Positions 46,178-57,825 of a stretch of 64,000 nt of DNA are shown piece by piece; positions within the stretch are counted from its first letter, which is position 1, and every line of letters begins with the position of its first letter. The notes under the pieces are model-generated. The model worked only from the letters and a program-made list of their open reading frames with translations, did no database searches and had not been told where the DNA came from. The stretch is from Camellia lanceoleosa (taxonomy: Eukaryota > Streptophyta > Magnoliopsida > Ericales > Theaceae), in assembly GCA_025200525.1 (NCBI GenBank), contig CM045763.1:153208246-153272245 (forward strand), read 5' to 3'. Made by a program: the position numbers and the translations under genes.

Positions 46178-46182
46178 ATTGT
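46178..46182. other. Target-site duplication ATTGT, right copy (SIRE element)
   Basis: Equals 29773-29777. Confidence 0.75.
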
Positions 46183-46303
46183 AATTTCACAGGTAACTTT
46201 TTGGACCTTCCTAAATGATTTTTATGTTAAAAAGTCAATCTAGCTTTTTGGACAAATCAGAACGCAGCTCTTAACCAAAGTTCCCAAATGGGCACTATGT
46301 CAT
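46178..46303. mobile_element. Right part of the MITE split by the SIRE element
   Basis: Contains AAAAAGTCAATCTAGC and ends TTAACCAAAGTTCCCAAATGG, the approximate inverse of the left end at 29549-29600. Confidence 0.5.
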
Positions 46304-47062
46304 TACATACTGTTGACTATTTTGACATTTGACATTTCTAAAATTAGAGTGTCTTGAGAGCATCTCCAATGGTTTGCCATTGGAGCTGCCAAAACTATAA
46401 TGTACCAGCTTTGAGGAAAAAGGGGTTGTCCAATGGTGATATATAGCAGCTGTCAAAATTGGCAATTGGCAAATGCCAAAGCATATGCCAAGTTTGACAC
46501 AAACTTTGGCAAATGCCAAAGCTGCCAGCTCACCCAAAACCAACTGATTTCCTTCATTCCCTCCTTCCATCCTTCCCTCCTTATCTTTTTCATGATTTTC
46601 TAGAAAAAAACTCAACCCAAAAAAAAAAAATAGATCAACAGTTTTTTTATTATTATTTATATTTGTACAACAACATTCAAGCAGTAACAACAACAATAAA
46701 TAATTTTGAAGCAATCTCAAACAAATTTCCAATTATGCTCAACAAATCCAAGCAACAATTCCAAGCAATCCAAGTAATCTCAACAAATCTCAAACCCACA
46801 AAGACCTAGATAGTCCAATTTAAAGAAGTTCACAAGAATGGTTGAAAAAGAGAAGAGCCTCACCGAGAAGTGCCTCGTCATTGCGATCTTAGATAGAGCC
46901 AAGATCGGGAGAGAAGTGTAAGTCGTCGACAGTGAGAGCAAAGGGGGTATTTTCCCCTGCGATTGTTGTCGTCCAAATCAAGGAATGAGTCGGTGACAAA
47001 CATAGATGATTATCAATTTCTCTAATCTTCACTTATCTGAACACAGAGAAAATAATCATTAC

Positions 47063-47085
47063 TCTCTCTCTCTCTCTCTCTCTAA
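47063..47085. repeat. (CT)n microsatellite
   Basis: About 11 CT units. They lie in the left copy of the duplicated flank; the right copy has only a short run near 49636. Confidence 0.9.
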
Positions 47086-47093
47086 TCTTTACT

Positions 47094-47635
47094 TGTGTGT
47101 GTCAATTTCCAACCACACTGCCAATCAAGCACTCAGCTAGAGAACACTGGCAGAATAGATTAAGCCCGAACGACCTATCACAGAAAAGAAGAGATTCCGA
47201 CATTAGTTCGTCCACCCGGGGGCACTTCAACGATCAAGTCAGTTATCTCTCAAAGATAGCAAAAGAGCTTTAACTCACTATTCAGAACATAAAAATCATA
47301 CCTTAGACCCATGAGGGTGCCTCTCTTTTATAGCCAACACAAACCTAGTCCCAATAGAAGGCCTAGCTTCAATGGATTTAGGATTACTGCTAATCTTGGA
47401 CTCCTAGTAGGTTTGGGATAAACTCTCTAAGAGTCTTATCTTTACCCAAATTGAAGTCCTCTCTCATTCTAGGACTCTTGCCCCTTATCCGCTTATCCTA
47501 GATTCCGGTATCTCCGTAGATAACCTCGGCCTAGCCGAGATGATCTCGGCGTCATGACCAGGACACGTGGCACCTCGGCTGGCACTTCAGTGACACCTCA
47601 GCCACGTGTTGTCATTCAAAAATTATGTCCCCACA
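47094..47635 (-). repeat. 3' LTR of the LARD-like element
   Basis: Minus strand TGTGGGGACATAATTTTTG (47635) to TTGACACACACA (47094). It carries CGGCCTAGCCGAGATGATC-type motifs and matches 49036-49574 with some substitutions. Confidence 0.85.
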
Positions 47636-47699
47636 ACTGCCCCTTAGGTTCTATTACCTCGGCATCCTGAGGTGATGGAACCTATATCATTCCTACCTT

Positions 47700-48312
47700 T
47701 AATCATGACTCCGGTTTAACTTCAGCTTGTAAATTTTTCTTAAAATTTCAACAAATGTTAAACATGACCTCGGTTTAACTTCAACTTGTAAATTTTTCTT
47801 AAAATTTCAACAAGTGTTAAACATGTCCTTGGTTTAACTTGTAAATTTTTCTTAAAATTTCAACAAGTGTTAAACATGACCTCGGTTTAACTTCAACTTG
47901 TAAATTTTCCTTAAAATTTCAACAAGTGTTAAACATGACCTCGGTTTAAAATTTCAACTTGTAAATTTTTAAAATTTCAACAAGGTTTAACTTCAACTTG
48001 TAAATTTTTAAAATTTCAACAAGTGTTAAACATGACCTCGGTTTAACTTCAACTTGTAAATATTTAAAATTTCAACAAGTGTTAAACATGTCCTCGATTT
48101 AACTTCAACCTGTAAATTTAAATTTCAACAAGTATTAAACACATCCTCGGTTTAACTTCAATTTGTAAATTTAAATTTCAAGAAGTGTTAAACACATCCT
48201 CGGTTTAACTTCAACTTGTAAATTTTTCTTAAAAATTTCAACAAATGTTAAACATGACATCGGTTTAACTTTAACTTGTAAATTTTTCTTAAATTTAACA
48301 AGTGTTAAACCG
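47700..48312. repeat. About 60-bp tandem array inside the LARD-like element
   Basis: About ten units of ATGACCTCGGTTTAACTTCA, ACTTGTAAATTTTT, AAAATTTCAACAAGTGTTAAAC. Unit length varies from about 45 to 62 bp through loss of inner parts. Non-coding. Confidence 0.85.
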
Positions 48313-48519
48313 ATCTTGGCTTGAAAATTCCAACTCCCAAGCATCATGCTCCAGCCCTCTGCATGGCTTCCACCTACTCCTTTGTGGACCTTATATAAAA
48401 AGTCTTTAACTTAGGCTGGGCTTTTCTCTTCTCGAACTTAATCATCTAGGCCGAGATCTTGTCTTCTAAAATCTGGGATCTGCTCACTTTAAGCTGAGCT
48501 CTTCTCTTCTCGGACTTAA

Positions 48520-49000
48520 TCATCTAGGCCGAGATCGTGTCTTCTGGGATTCTCTATGCCCGACCTCCCGCGAAGGCCAGTGAGAATGTCCCTTGGTCTC
48601 GCCATGCTGAAGAACTGCAGGAACCGTTTTCTGCCCCCCTTTCTGGGCACCTTTCTTGGCCGGTGGAATTGGCGTATCTTGTAGTGAGAACAGTGGCTGC
48701 ATGACGTTGTTCTACATCAAGAAATTGACGATCGTTTGCAGGTCCGCCAATTTGTCCGCCATTCTCTTCATCTCGTCGTCCCTCTGCAGGCATCTATCTT
48801 TCTATACCTGGAGGTCGTCCTCGTTATAATACCCGCTCCGATCCGATTTCTTCGGTACATTGGCTGATGTCATTTCCTCCATGATTCTTATCACAAGTCT
48901 CTTTGTTGCAGTTGTCTTCTTCAACGTCAAGGTTAATATGTTTCCCACTCTCAGTAGGGGTGTCATCCACAACCTTCTCTTTCTGTCCGTCGTTGGCCAT
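48520..49000 (-). pseudogene. Gag leader remnant of the LARD-like element
   Basis: Starts MANDGQKEKVVDDTPTESG (49000) and stops at 48824 after 58 residues. Downstream pieces in shifted frames read NNVMQPLFSLQDTPIPPAKK-like residues. This resembles the N-terminal part of Tat/Athila-group gags, but no capsid domain follows. Confidence 0.5.
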
Positions 49001-49014
49001 CTATTCTCCTTTCG

Positions 49015-49032
49015 TTCCCACAGACGACGCCA
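49015..49032 (-). other. Primer-binding site of the LARD-like element
   Basis: Minus-strand TGGCGTCGTCTGTGGGAA, 3 nt inside the LTR end. It differs from both the tRNA-iMet type and the Tat type sites of this window. Confidence 0.7.
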
Positions 49033-49035
49033 AAT

Positions 49036-49574
49036 TGTGTATGTCAATTTCTGACCACACTGCCAATCAAGTACTCAGCTGGAGAACACTGGCAGAATAG
49101 ATTAAGCCTGAACGACCTATCACAGAAAAGAAGAGATTCCGACGGTGGTTCGTCCACCCGGGGGCACTCCGACGATCAAGTCAGTTATCTCTCAAAGATA
49201 GCAAAAGAGCTTAACTTACTATTCATAACATAAAAATCATACCTTAGACCCATGAGGGTGCCTCTCTTTTATAGCCAACACAAACCTGGTCTCAATAAAA
49301 GCCTAGCTTCAATGGATTTAGGATTACTGCTAATCTTGGACTCCTAGTAGGTTTGGAATAAACTCCCTAAGAATCTTATCTTTACCCAAACTGAAGTCCT
49401 CTCTTATTTTAGGACTCCTGTCGCTTATCCGCTTATCCGGATTTCGGTATCTTCGTAGATAACCTCGACCTAGCCGAGATGATCTCGGCGTCATGACCAG
49501 GACACATGGCACCTCGGCTGGCACTTCGGTGACACCTCGACCATGTGTTGTCATTCAAAAATTATGTCCCCATA
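49036..49574 (-). repeat. 5' LTR of the LARD-like element
   Basis: About 539 bp. The outer edge reads CCCCATA where the partner has CCCCACA, a changed terminal base. Confidence 0.85.
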
Positions 49575-49866
49575 TAGATGATTATCAATTTCTCTGATCT
49601 TCACTGATCTGAACACAGAGAAGATGATCATTGCTCTCTCTTTCTGATCTTTACTAATCTAAACATTTTGAAGTTAAGATGAAGAGGGAGAGATAAAGAG
49701 GGAGGCAACCGATGATCGGTGATGTGGGTAGGAAAAAGTAAGAGAGGTTTAAGGGAGATGGTTTAAGGAATAGAGAGAAAGAGGATTTGAGATGATAAAG
49801 ACTCATCAAAAGAGGGTTTAAAGATGAGAGAAAGACGGTGGGAATAAGGGAGATATATATATATAT

Positions 49867-49921
49867 AGAAAGAGAGAGAGAGAGAGAGAGAGAGCCGAAT
49901 TGGGATGTGTGTGTGAGTGTA

Positions 49922-49970
<49 letters not shown>
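49867..49970. repeat. (GA)n, (GT)n and (GA)n microsatellites
   Basis: Short (AT)n at 49852, (GA)n at about 49868-49893, (GT)n at about 49924-49960 and (GA)n after it. They sit in the right part of the TIR element. Confidence 0.9.
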
Positions 49971-49972
<2 letters not shown>

Positions 49973-50456
49973 CTCTAGAAGTTGATCTCAGCCGTTGGAT
50001 TATATAAAGATCTAACGGTGAAGGTAGAGAGACAATTGAATTGCAATGTCATTTATTTTTAATGTAATTTTTAGTCTTTATTTGCAATGTCATTTTTTTG
50101 TTCCAATATAATTTTGAGTATTTAAATTTATTTTTTCAATTTTTCAATTTCTTTTTCATTTTTTATATTGGTCTAGTCGGGTATAATATAAATATATAAT
50201 TTTTTTTACAAATAGATATATAAAAAATAAAATAAAATAAAAGGTCACAAAAGACAAAAAATAAATCCAAAAAACTAAAAAATCTATATCCAAACAATAC
50301 CTACAAACTTTGAGGGAAAGTTGGTTGAGATTTGCCAAAAATAACATGTGTACCATTGGAGCACCATTGCCATAATTTGGCAAATTACTACTATCTATTC
50401 TATTGCCAAATTATAGCAATGGTAATGGTATTGTAGCAACAAACATTGGAGATGCT

Positions 50457-51136
50457 ATGAAAGATGGGTCGGCAAAGTCAAATACATGTGAGAAGGAAGA
50501 GTTGAATACGTTTGCAAAGCCTAATAGTTCTATTTTTTTGGTTATTCCTTTTTGTTAAGGTGTCGAGAGTAAAGAAAAGTTTGAAATGGTGTTTTGCAAA
50601 AAGGTAAAAATTTCAATCTTTGGCTACTAGTTGTAGAGATGAAGTGTACGAGGAGTAATCGGGGGGGGGGGGGGAAATACAACAAAAAATAAGAGTTTGA
50701 AAAAAAAAAACAACTTAAAATAGAAGATCAATGCACTTAAAGTGAAAATTCTTGAGAATTTAAACAAATTTTGGTTGAAAGAAATTGCACAAGTGTTGGG
50801 TGTAGAAGTTTAAGGTGCACGGGTGTTGGTTGTAGGGTTTGTGTGTTGTGTTCTTGTTCATTAGTTTCTTGCCAACCAAATTTTTCATCGAATTAGATTT
50901 AAGTCATTTGACTTTTCTAATTTGATGTTTTTTCTTGTTTTCCTCTCCTTCTTGTAATGTTTTATTTATTTAATAAAAATATTATTTCTTTGCTAATAAA
51001 AAAAAAGTGTTAGTAAGGATCCGAAAAGTTCTTACAACTAATTAATAAGTCAAATTTATCGGATGATTGTGATGAGATTCTTTTAGGCTCAATAAAGACG
51101 GTTTTAATGTGTTGTGTTGAAAGAAAAACCAATCAG
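50457..51136. other. AT-rich interval with a G14 run
   Basis: No ORF is supported. A run of 14 G lies at about 50661-50674, followed by A-rich sequence. Confidence 0.6.
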
Positions 51137-51536
51137 TGTTTCTGGTTTCAGTTTTCTGAATTTAATTTTTTAGAAATTGAGTTTTTTATTTTTGTTTTTA
51201 GTGAATTAAAATTTTAAACAATTTTTTTACTTTTTTATATGCACCTTACTTAGATGTATCTAAACAGTAAAATATTTATGAAAAAATATGTTAAACAATT
51301 AATAAATACACAAAAATATGAAAAATGTATTAAATTTTCAAAAAAAAAATTATATTTTTGGTATTTAGTGAATTTTTTAAAGATTTTTTTCACAAATATT
51401 ATACTTTTTAAGTGTATACAAATTTTAAAAAAAAATCTTAAGATATTAAAAAAATTCAATGAAAACAAAAAAATATTGAAAACGAAAAAGTAAAATTTTC
51501 TGAAAAGTGAATTCTGAAAACTGAAATCAAACAGAG
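51137..51536. mobile_element. About 400-bp AT-rich MITE
   Basis: Inverted ends: TGGTTTCAGTTTTCTGAA (51143) and TTCTGAAAACTGAAATCA (51513). The inner part is a long imperfect inverted repeat of poly(A/T) with TTTAGTGAATTTTTTAAAG and TTAAGTGTATACA. ORFs there come from the AT-rich composition. It shares family traits with 55395-57825. Confidence 0.65.
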
Positions 51537-51893
51537 TTAATACTTTGAATTCAAATTCATAATAGAATGGGAGGGAGAGACTGAGCAGAAAATGTAATTG
51601 ATTAACTGAATAAATAATTACAAAATATCATCTTTAGTAAGGGCAACTTCGAAGTTTGAATTGAGTTTTGGAATTACATGAGTTAATCTACTCGTATGAA
51701 ATGTAAGTGTAGTGCATAAAAAGTAAGTGCTGAAATTTAAAAATAAATGAAATAACAAAAACGTAAAGTTTGGGTTTGGTCGAGGATCTTTCACATCTTT
51801 GCTCTCATCTATTTTCTGGACCTTCGAAACAGTTGAGCTAATAGCTCTCACCATGATCTCCTTTCTTCTCGCTACTTCCAAGGACCACTCTTA
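51537..51893. other. Interval without recognised features
   Basis: An open frame at 51618-51881 (minus) has no family match I can name and is probably chance. Confidence 0.4.
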
Positions 51894-54341
51894 CACTACA
51901 GGAAATTACACTTTTGGCAACCAAATTTGGCAACTAAATTTTTTTGTCATCAAAAGTTGTGTAATTGGTGACCAAAAATTATATTAGTTGGCAAAAATAC
52001 AAGAGTTAGCTACTAATTTTTTTTAGTCAGGGTATATTGATTATTGGTAAATAAAAAAAAATGTAGTTGCTAAAAATGCCACAATTGGCGACTAAAAAAA
52101 ATTTTAGTCACTAAATATGCCACAATTGGCGATAAAAAAAATTTTAGTCACTGTATAGTTATTTTTAGCTACTAAAATTATTTAGTCACTGAATGAAAAA
52201 CAAAATTTTACTTTTTATCTTTGGCAATCAAAAGTTTGGTAGCCAAAAATTTATTTTCAGCGACCAATTCATATTTTAGTTGCTATATAGTTACTTTTGG
52301 CTACTAAAATTATTTAGTCGTTGAATGAAAAACAAAATTTTACCTTTTTATCTTTGGCGGCCAAAAGTTTGGTAGGAAAAACTTATTTTCAACGACTAAA
52401 TAAATTTTAGTCATCATTAACTTTTGCTGAATAAAAGAAATTTAGTCGCCAAATATCTAGTATAATTTTATTTTTAATCTTTGGTGACTACCTCATTTGG
52501 TCGGCAAATATACATTTTTTGTGACCAAAACACTTACCCGGCAATAAAACTCAATTTTTTACTTTTCTCTTTGGCGACCAAATATTTGGTCAGTAAATAT
52601 TTATTTTTGGTGACTAAAATTATTTAGTCGGCAATATTTAGCTACTAAAAAAAATTTAGTTGCCTTTAGCTGACTTTTACAGACTAAAGTTTTTAGTCAG
52701 CAATTGCAATTAATTTTTGAATTGTACTTGGTTCGTATGGAATTTGTATTACATTTAAAATTGCACGTTCAATATGAATTTTTTGGATGGTTTGAAGTGA
52801 AATGTGTGCACGTTGTCGAATGGTTAATAATATATTCGGTATTTTTTGATCAACAACAAAGATCCCTTTATTGATGATGGAAACCTTACAGGAAGGGAGA
52901 AACATCAACAAAAGAGAGGGATGATGCAAGCCATCACAAGGCAGCACCAAACCAATACCTTGTTGGTGAGGAACCAATAGAGACAGCCACTTACAGATAC
53001 AGCAAAAAACAAACAGCCAACTCAAAATAGATGCAAAATACAAAGTGACAGAGTATCACACAGCAGCATCCACACAGCAGATCAACAGATTAGTACACAG
53101 CAGATTAGCATCAGATACGGACCAGCCACAGAGATACAGAGAAACAAATAAACAGATTATCACCAAGCAGATACAAACCAGCTACACAGATACAGATTAA
53201 CAAATGATCAGATTAACACCCAACAGATACAGAATAGCAGATTAGCCTCAGATGCAGAGTCGCAAACCAGCCACACAGCAGCTTATCTCCCTTCAGTCCC
53301 ACAACAACCCTCAGATTATATCAGACCAAACACCCCAGAAACCAGTCTAGAATCCAACTCAGCAGGCTATAAGTTGATCAAAATCCATGGCCCTCCTCAA
53401 ATGCATTCCTTAATCTGAGCCAAATTGATGGTTAAATCCAAGACAAAGTACCTGATCTTTTGTACAGAAGCTTTAACCCATAAAGCAAATCTAATATTTA
53501 TCATGGATTATATTGTTTATATAGGGTACAAGTTAATAATGGATACAGGTGGTTTAGAAATTATAAAATAAATAAATAAATATAGTATTTGGCGACTAAA
53601 TATGTTGGTAGCCAAAAATGTAAGCAAATGTTTTGCTATGTAATAATTTAGTAGCAAAAAGAACCAAATGGCTTTTTGCGACCAAACAGTTAGTAGTTAA
53701 AATAAATCAGAATGAGGAGAAGAAACTATTGCCAACTAAATATTTTAGTCACGAAAAACACGATATCCTTTGGCGACTAAAATGTTTGGTGATAAAAAAT
53801 AATGAAATGAAAATTAAGACGCTTTTGGCCACTAAAGTCTGTAGTCGGTAAAAGTAACAGCGACTAAACTATTTGGTCGCTAAATGTATGTATTCTATTG
53901 GCAACTAAAATTTTAGTCTATAATAGTTGAATTTAGTTTTATGTGAAAACTTTCGGCAACTAATATTTTAGTCGCCAAAAGATCACCTTTGCTGACTAAC
54001 CAAAGTTTAGTAACCAAACGTTCACTTTCGACAACCAATAATTTAGTCGCCAAAAGATCACCTTTCCCGACTAACCAAAGTTTAATAGCCAAACATTCAC
54101 TTTCAACGACTAATGGTTTAGTAGCCAAAAGATAACCTTTGCCGACTAACCAAAGTTTAGTAGCCAAACGTTTCACTTTCGGCGACCAAAAATAGTTTAG
54201 TCACCAATGCTATCGCCGACAGGATATAGGCGACGACATTGGTGACAAAAAAAAATTTAGTCGCTAATGAGTTTCGACGACCAAAAATAAAACTTTTAAC
54301 GACCAATATTTTAATCGTCAAAAGTAACATTTTTTGTAATA
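51894..54341. mobile_element. Non-autonomous CACTA element
   Basis: The left end is CACTACAGGAAATTACAC. The right end is the degraded inverse TTTTTTGTAATA, with TTA on both sides (51891-51893 and 54342-54344) as a 3-bp target duplication. About thirty TTTAGTCGCC/GGCGACTAAA-type words fill 51900-52700 and 53580-54330, in both directions. These are like the subterminal repeats bound by CACTA-encoded DNA-binding proteins. The middle, 52730-53500, is different and lacks a transposase. Confidence 0.75.
52730..53500. other. Distinct internal segment of the CACTA element
   Basis: This part lacks the GGCGAC words, is less AT-rich, and has CAGCAGATTAG/CAGATACAGA-type imperfect repeats (53060-53290). 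A minus-strand open frame, 52693-53043, has no family I recognise. It may be captured host DNA or the remains of the transposase region. Confidence 0.4.
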
Positions 54342-54344
54342 TTA

Positions 54345-55394
54345 ATTGTGCATGTATAACTACTAGCAACTGCTCGCTTGGTAACTTCCCTTCATGTGCT
54401 TCTCAAGTGTTGAAATAAAGCTCCAATTGTTGAAACTCACTCGCTGCTCATGTGAGCAGCTTCGAAGGTGGGGCTGTCATATTACTTGCATAATGATCTA
54501 AATGAGTGACATAATAGCCAATTTTATGGGTAAATGTACCCGTCGAAATGTACGTAAATTAATTCGAATACCCGAATATGAAATGAAAAAAAAAAGGTCA
54601 ATCTTACAAGTAAAGCGTAATAAGTCACTTGTTTCGTAAGTAATAAATAAAAAATAGAAAAAATTTATTATACACACCCTATACTATATGCACTTTTAGT
54701 TATACTATTTTTTTAATTATGACAAATTTTCTTCTTTAGTTATGACATTATTTTGAAACATTAAAATATGATTTTTTTTGTATTTGGTTATGACTTTTTT
54801 TATGTGGGGTTAGTTATGACTCAGAAAGTATGAAATTGTGTTATTTTATTTCTTAATTATAAAGTGTATATGGTACACACCCTATATCCTAAAAAATATT
54901 CATATGATCTTTTATTTATTAAAAACACCACATAAATCAAATATACTTTGAAATTATTTAATAAAATTTTATATTTATTATTTCACATGTAAATTTTTCT
55001 CAACATTCTAACTTGTTTTCAGTTAGAGATTAAAATTAAATTGTTCAATCCACACTGTGGGATCACTTTTGAGTCATATTTCAATGATTCAATTCGTTCA
55101 CATTTTAGAATTCGTCAAATACATCATCAATGCAAAAAATAAGTCGATTAGATAATGATAATCACTTGTTCGAATCAATTTTATATGAATCATTTATTTT
55201 TTACTATTTATTTTTTTATACAAAATTTATTCGAATATGTAATTATCATTGTTCAATCAATTTAATTTTTTACATAAATGATATACTCGGTAAATTTTAA
55301 ATAATAAATAATTTAAATTATCAAAATAAAAGTGACTAGACAATCGAGTCTTGATGGCTTAGTGCAGACAAGTTGGACCCTTTCCCGAATACTA
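54345..55394. other. AT-rich interval without recognised features
   Basis: No ORF over 60 codons and no terminal repeats that I can pair. Confidence 0.5.
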
Positions 55395-55508
55395 TTCAGC
55401 TTGTTTGGTTTTGATTTTCAGAAAACATTTTTTAAAAAATTTTACTTTTTCATTTTTCATATTTTTTTTTTGTTTTTAATGAATTTTTTAATATTTTAAG
55501 TATTTTTT

Positions 55509-57506
55509 TATAGCGATCCCGGGTTTACCCCTTGTTGTATAGTGATCCGGACATGTGTCCGTGGATGTTGGTAGTGGATTGTTGTCTTGTTTACTTCCTT
55601 TCATATATTGTATTTGAGTTATAAAATGTGTTGGGCAGGTTTGTTTCAAGTTGGTTGTGTTTGGGGACCAAGGGTTGCTGCCCAGAATTTTTGTCCTTCG
55701 CTCGATCGAGGAGTTGGTCGCTCGAGCGAGATTTGAGTTTTGTGTCTGGTGGGTCGAGCCAGAGTGGCTTCGCTCGAGCGAGCGATCTGCCTGCATCGAC
55801 TCAACACCATGACTTCTGGCTCGAGCGAGCTTTTCTTCGCTCGAGCGATCTGGTTCGGTCTTCGCTCGAGCGAGCAGTTTGTCGCTCGAGCGTGCGTCTA
55901 GTTGCAGACCTGAAGGGTCGAGCTCCTGGCTCGAGCGAGCTTCTGGGTTGTTGGCTCGAGCGAGACCTTCTTGGCTCGAGCTAGGGTTTTCAGGTTCGGT
56001 CGCCGAGCGACCAAGTCTTCGCCGAGCGAGCCTGTTTATATCAAGGACGGCAATGAGTTTTAAGTTAGATTTTTATAACTTTTGTCCAAATCTTCAAGAT
56101 CTCGAGAGCTTCTCTAACTTTACACTCTCTAAGGTTTGATCTATCTAGGATCATTTCCTTCCCATCTTGCTTTGTTAAAAAGGTAGAGGTTGTCGAGGGT
56201 TTCGATTTAATGAAAAAAAGTCTGTTTGGAGCACTTTGATTCTTGGGTTTTCATCTCCTTTTGAGCTCAAACCTTGAGGTAGGGATATCCTACTCCTCTT
56301 TATGGATTCTGTCTTTGAATTTTGACATTTTGATGTGTTGGGGATAGTTGTGTAATTTCGAGAAAGTTTGGAGCTTTTATGCAATTTTATAAAAGTTTGG
56401 GGTTTTGTTTTAAATAAACCAATATGTATGTTTAGTACATGGAAATGAGATTAATGTGGAATCATTGATGAAAATGGAGCCTTTAGGGTTGAATGTTAAT
56501 TATGGAAAATGCTATAATTATATTGTTTAATTAATTGGGATAATTAATTGTGGAATTGAGATGTTGATTACATATCCATTGTGCATTTATTTTCTGTTTA
56601 GAAATATCTGATTTGGGCTATCGGTGGAGGATAGTCTTGATTGTTGTAGACACTGCATGATGATTAGGCAAACTAAAACCAATCATTGAACTGTGTCATT
56701 GAGTATGACAGTTGAAGAATACATTCACTTTATGTATTGATTTGTGATGTATATAGTTATTGTTTATATGCATTGTGTTGTATTGGAGAAGATAGGGGAT
56801 GTACTCCACGGTTTAGGGGAAGATAGGGGATGTACCTCTAAACCGGATGATGTTTGGGAGAAGATAGGGGATGGACTCCGTGGATATAGCTCATATGCTT
56901 ATCTAGAAGTGTGTAATATGCTTATCTGTGGAAGTAATGAAATTGAAAGTGGTTAATATGAGTTATTGTCTCATATGAATTGCTTGGCCAGGTTCTGAGC
57001 CATGAATGATGAATTGAGAATCTAATGAAAATGGAGAGCGAATTGAACATAGACTTGAAAGTCTTGGAACTGTAATGTGTTATGAAAGAGTGTGAAAGTG
57101 TTGACCAACTATCAACTGTTAATCTTTTAGTCATTATTCATAACTGGTTTAGTATATTTCTACTGGGCTGTGGCTCACCCTATATGGGAACATCATTTTC
57201 GTAATGCAAAGATGCCACCTCCAAGGACATAGCTTGGGAGGCTAGGGCGGCAACTTTTATTGTCTTTTTTTGATATATTACATGTAAATTCAAGCCAAGG
57301 GCTTAATATGTAAATGAGTTAGCACTCTATCTTTTTGTAACCAAGTGTTAACTTGGAAAGCTGTAAGCCCTTAGGGCATTTGCTTTTGTCGTTAACATGT
57401 AATACTTATGTTATGAAAATGTGTTAAATAGAAGAATCTGGATCTTTTGTATATAAATGCATGTCTATGTTGTTGGGTTTTATGTTGTTATTTTGAGGGC
57501 GTTACA
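55509..57506 (-). mobile_element. Solo LTR of a Tekay-type Ty3 element
   Basis: On the minus strand it runs from TGTAACGCCCTCAAAATAAC (57506) to AACCCGGGATCGCTATA (55509), about 2 kb. No primer site or gag lies next to it. TTTTT on both sides may be the target duplication, though it is low in information. The last bases read CTATA for the expected CTACA. ORFs inside are not credible. Confidence 0.65.
55690..56030. repeat. CGCTCGAGCGAG palindrome cluster in the solo LTR
   Basis: About twelve CTCGAG-core words (TCGCTCGAGCGAG, TTGGCTCGAGCGAGAC) in 340 bp. Similar to 26098-26400 in a different LTR. Confidence 0.85.
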
Positions 57507-57825
57507 TTTTTAAAAAAAGAATTTAAGACACACCGAATATAAATACACTTTAAAATATAATATTTGTGAAATTTTTTTAAAAAAAATTCACTGAATATCA
57601 AAAATATAAAAAATATAAAAATTTAATATATTTTTCGTATTTTTATATATTTATTATTTTTTTAAAATATTTTTTCATAAATATTTTACTATTTAAATAG
57701 ATTTAAATAAAATATATCTTAAAAAAATTAAAAAAATATTAAAAATTTTAAAATATTTATTAAAAATAATAAAAATTAAAAATTAAATTTAAAAAAAATT
57801 AAATTCAAAAAATTAAAACCAATAC

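Larger units (their letters stand above)
47094..49574 (-). mobile_element. Short-LTR non-autonomous retroelement (LARD-like)
   Basis: LTRs of about 540 bp at 47094-47635 and 49036-49574, inner part about 1.4 kb. The minus-strand primer site TGGCGTCGTCTGTGGGAA follows the right LTR. A short gag-like opening (48824-49000) and a tandem array make up the inside. No enzyme domain is present. The flanks are not a 5-bp duplication but copies of a segment of roughly 90 bp. Confidence 0.75.
46359..50456. mobile_element. TIR-bounded DNA element, holding a nested retroelement
   Basis: AGCATCTCCAATG (46359) faces its perfect inverse CATTGGAGATGCT (50444-50456). Inner repeats of TTTGCCA/TGGCAAA are near both ends (46370-46540; 50330-50420). 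Removing the LARD at 47094-49574 leaves about 1.6 kb with no recognised transposase, so it is non-autonomous. Flanking 8- or 9-bp words do not match clearly, so the superfamily (hAT or Mutator-like) stays open. Confidence 0.55.
55395..57825. mobile_element. Second MITE of the 51137 family, split by a solo LTR
   Basis: Left part 55395-55508 (GTTTGGTTTTGATTTTCAG, AATGAATTTTTTAATATTTT); right part 57507-57825, with TTTGTGAAATTTTTTTAAAA, ATTCACTGAATATCAAAAAT and the inverse end near 57815. The motifs match 51137-51536. Precise ends are unclear. Confidence 0.5.

Noticed and set aside
46295..46809. ORFs at the left end of the TIR element
   Set aside because: They overlap terminal repeats and homopolymer runs on both strands. 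No transposase motif such as a DDE or hAT dimerisation signature.
51250..51493. Overlapping Lys/Phe-rich ORFs on both strands
   Set aside because: AT-rich inverted repeat of a MITE. Composition alone gives the residues.
52693..53043. 116-codon minus-strand ORF in the CACTA core as a gene
   Set aside because: No domain or family recognised, no splice context. Kept only as an unexplained segment.
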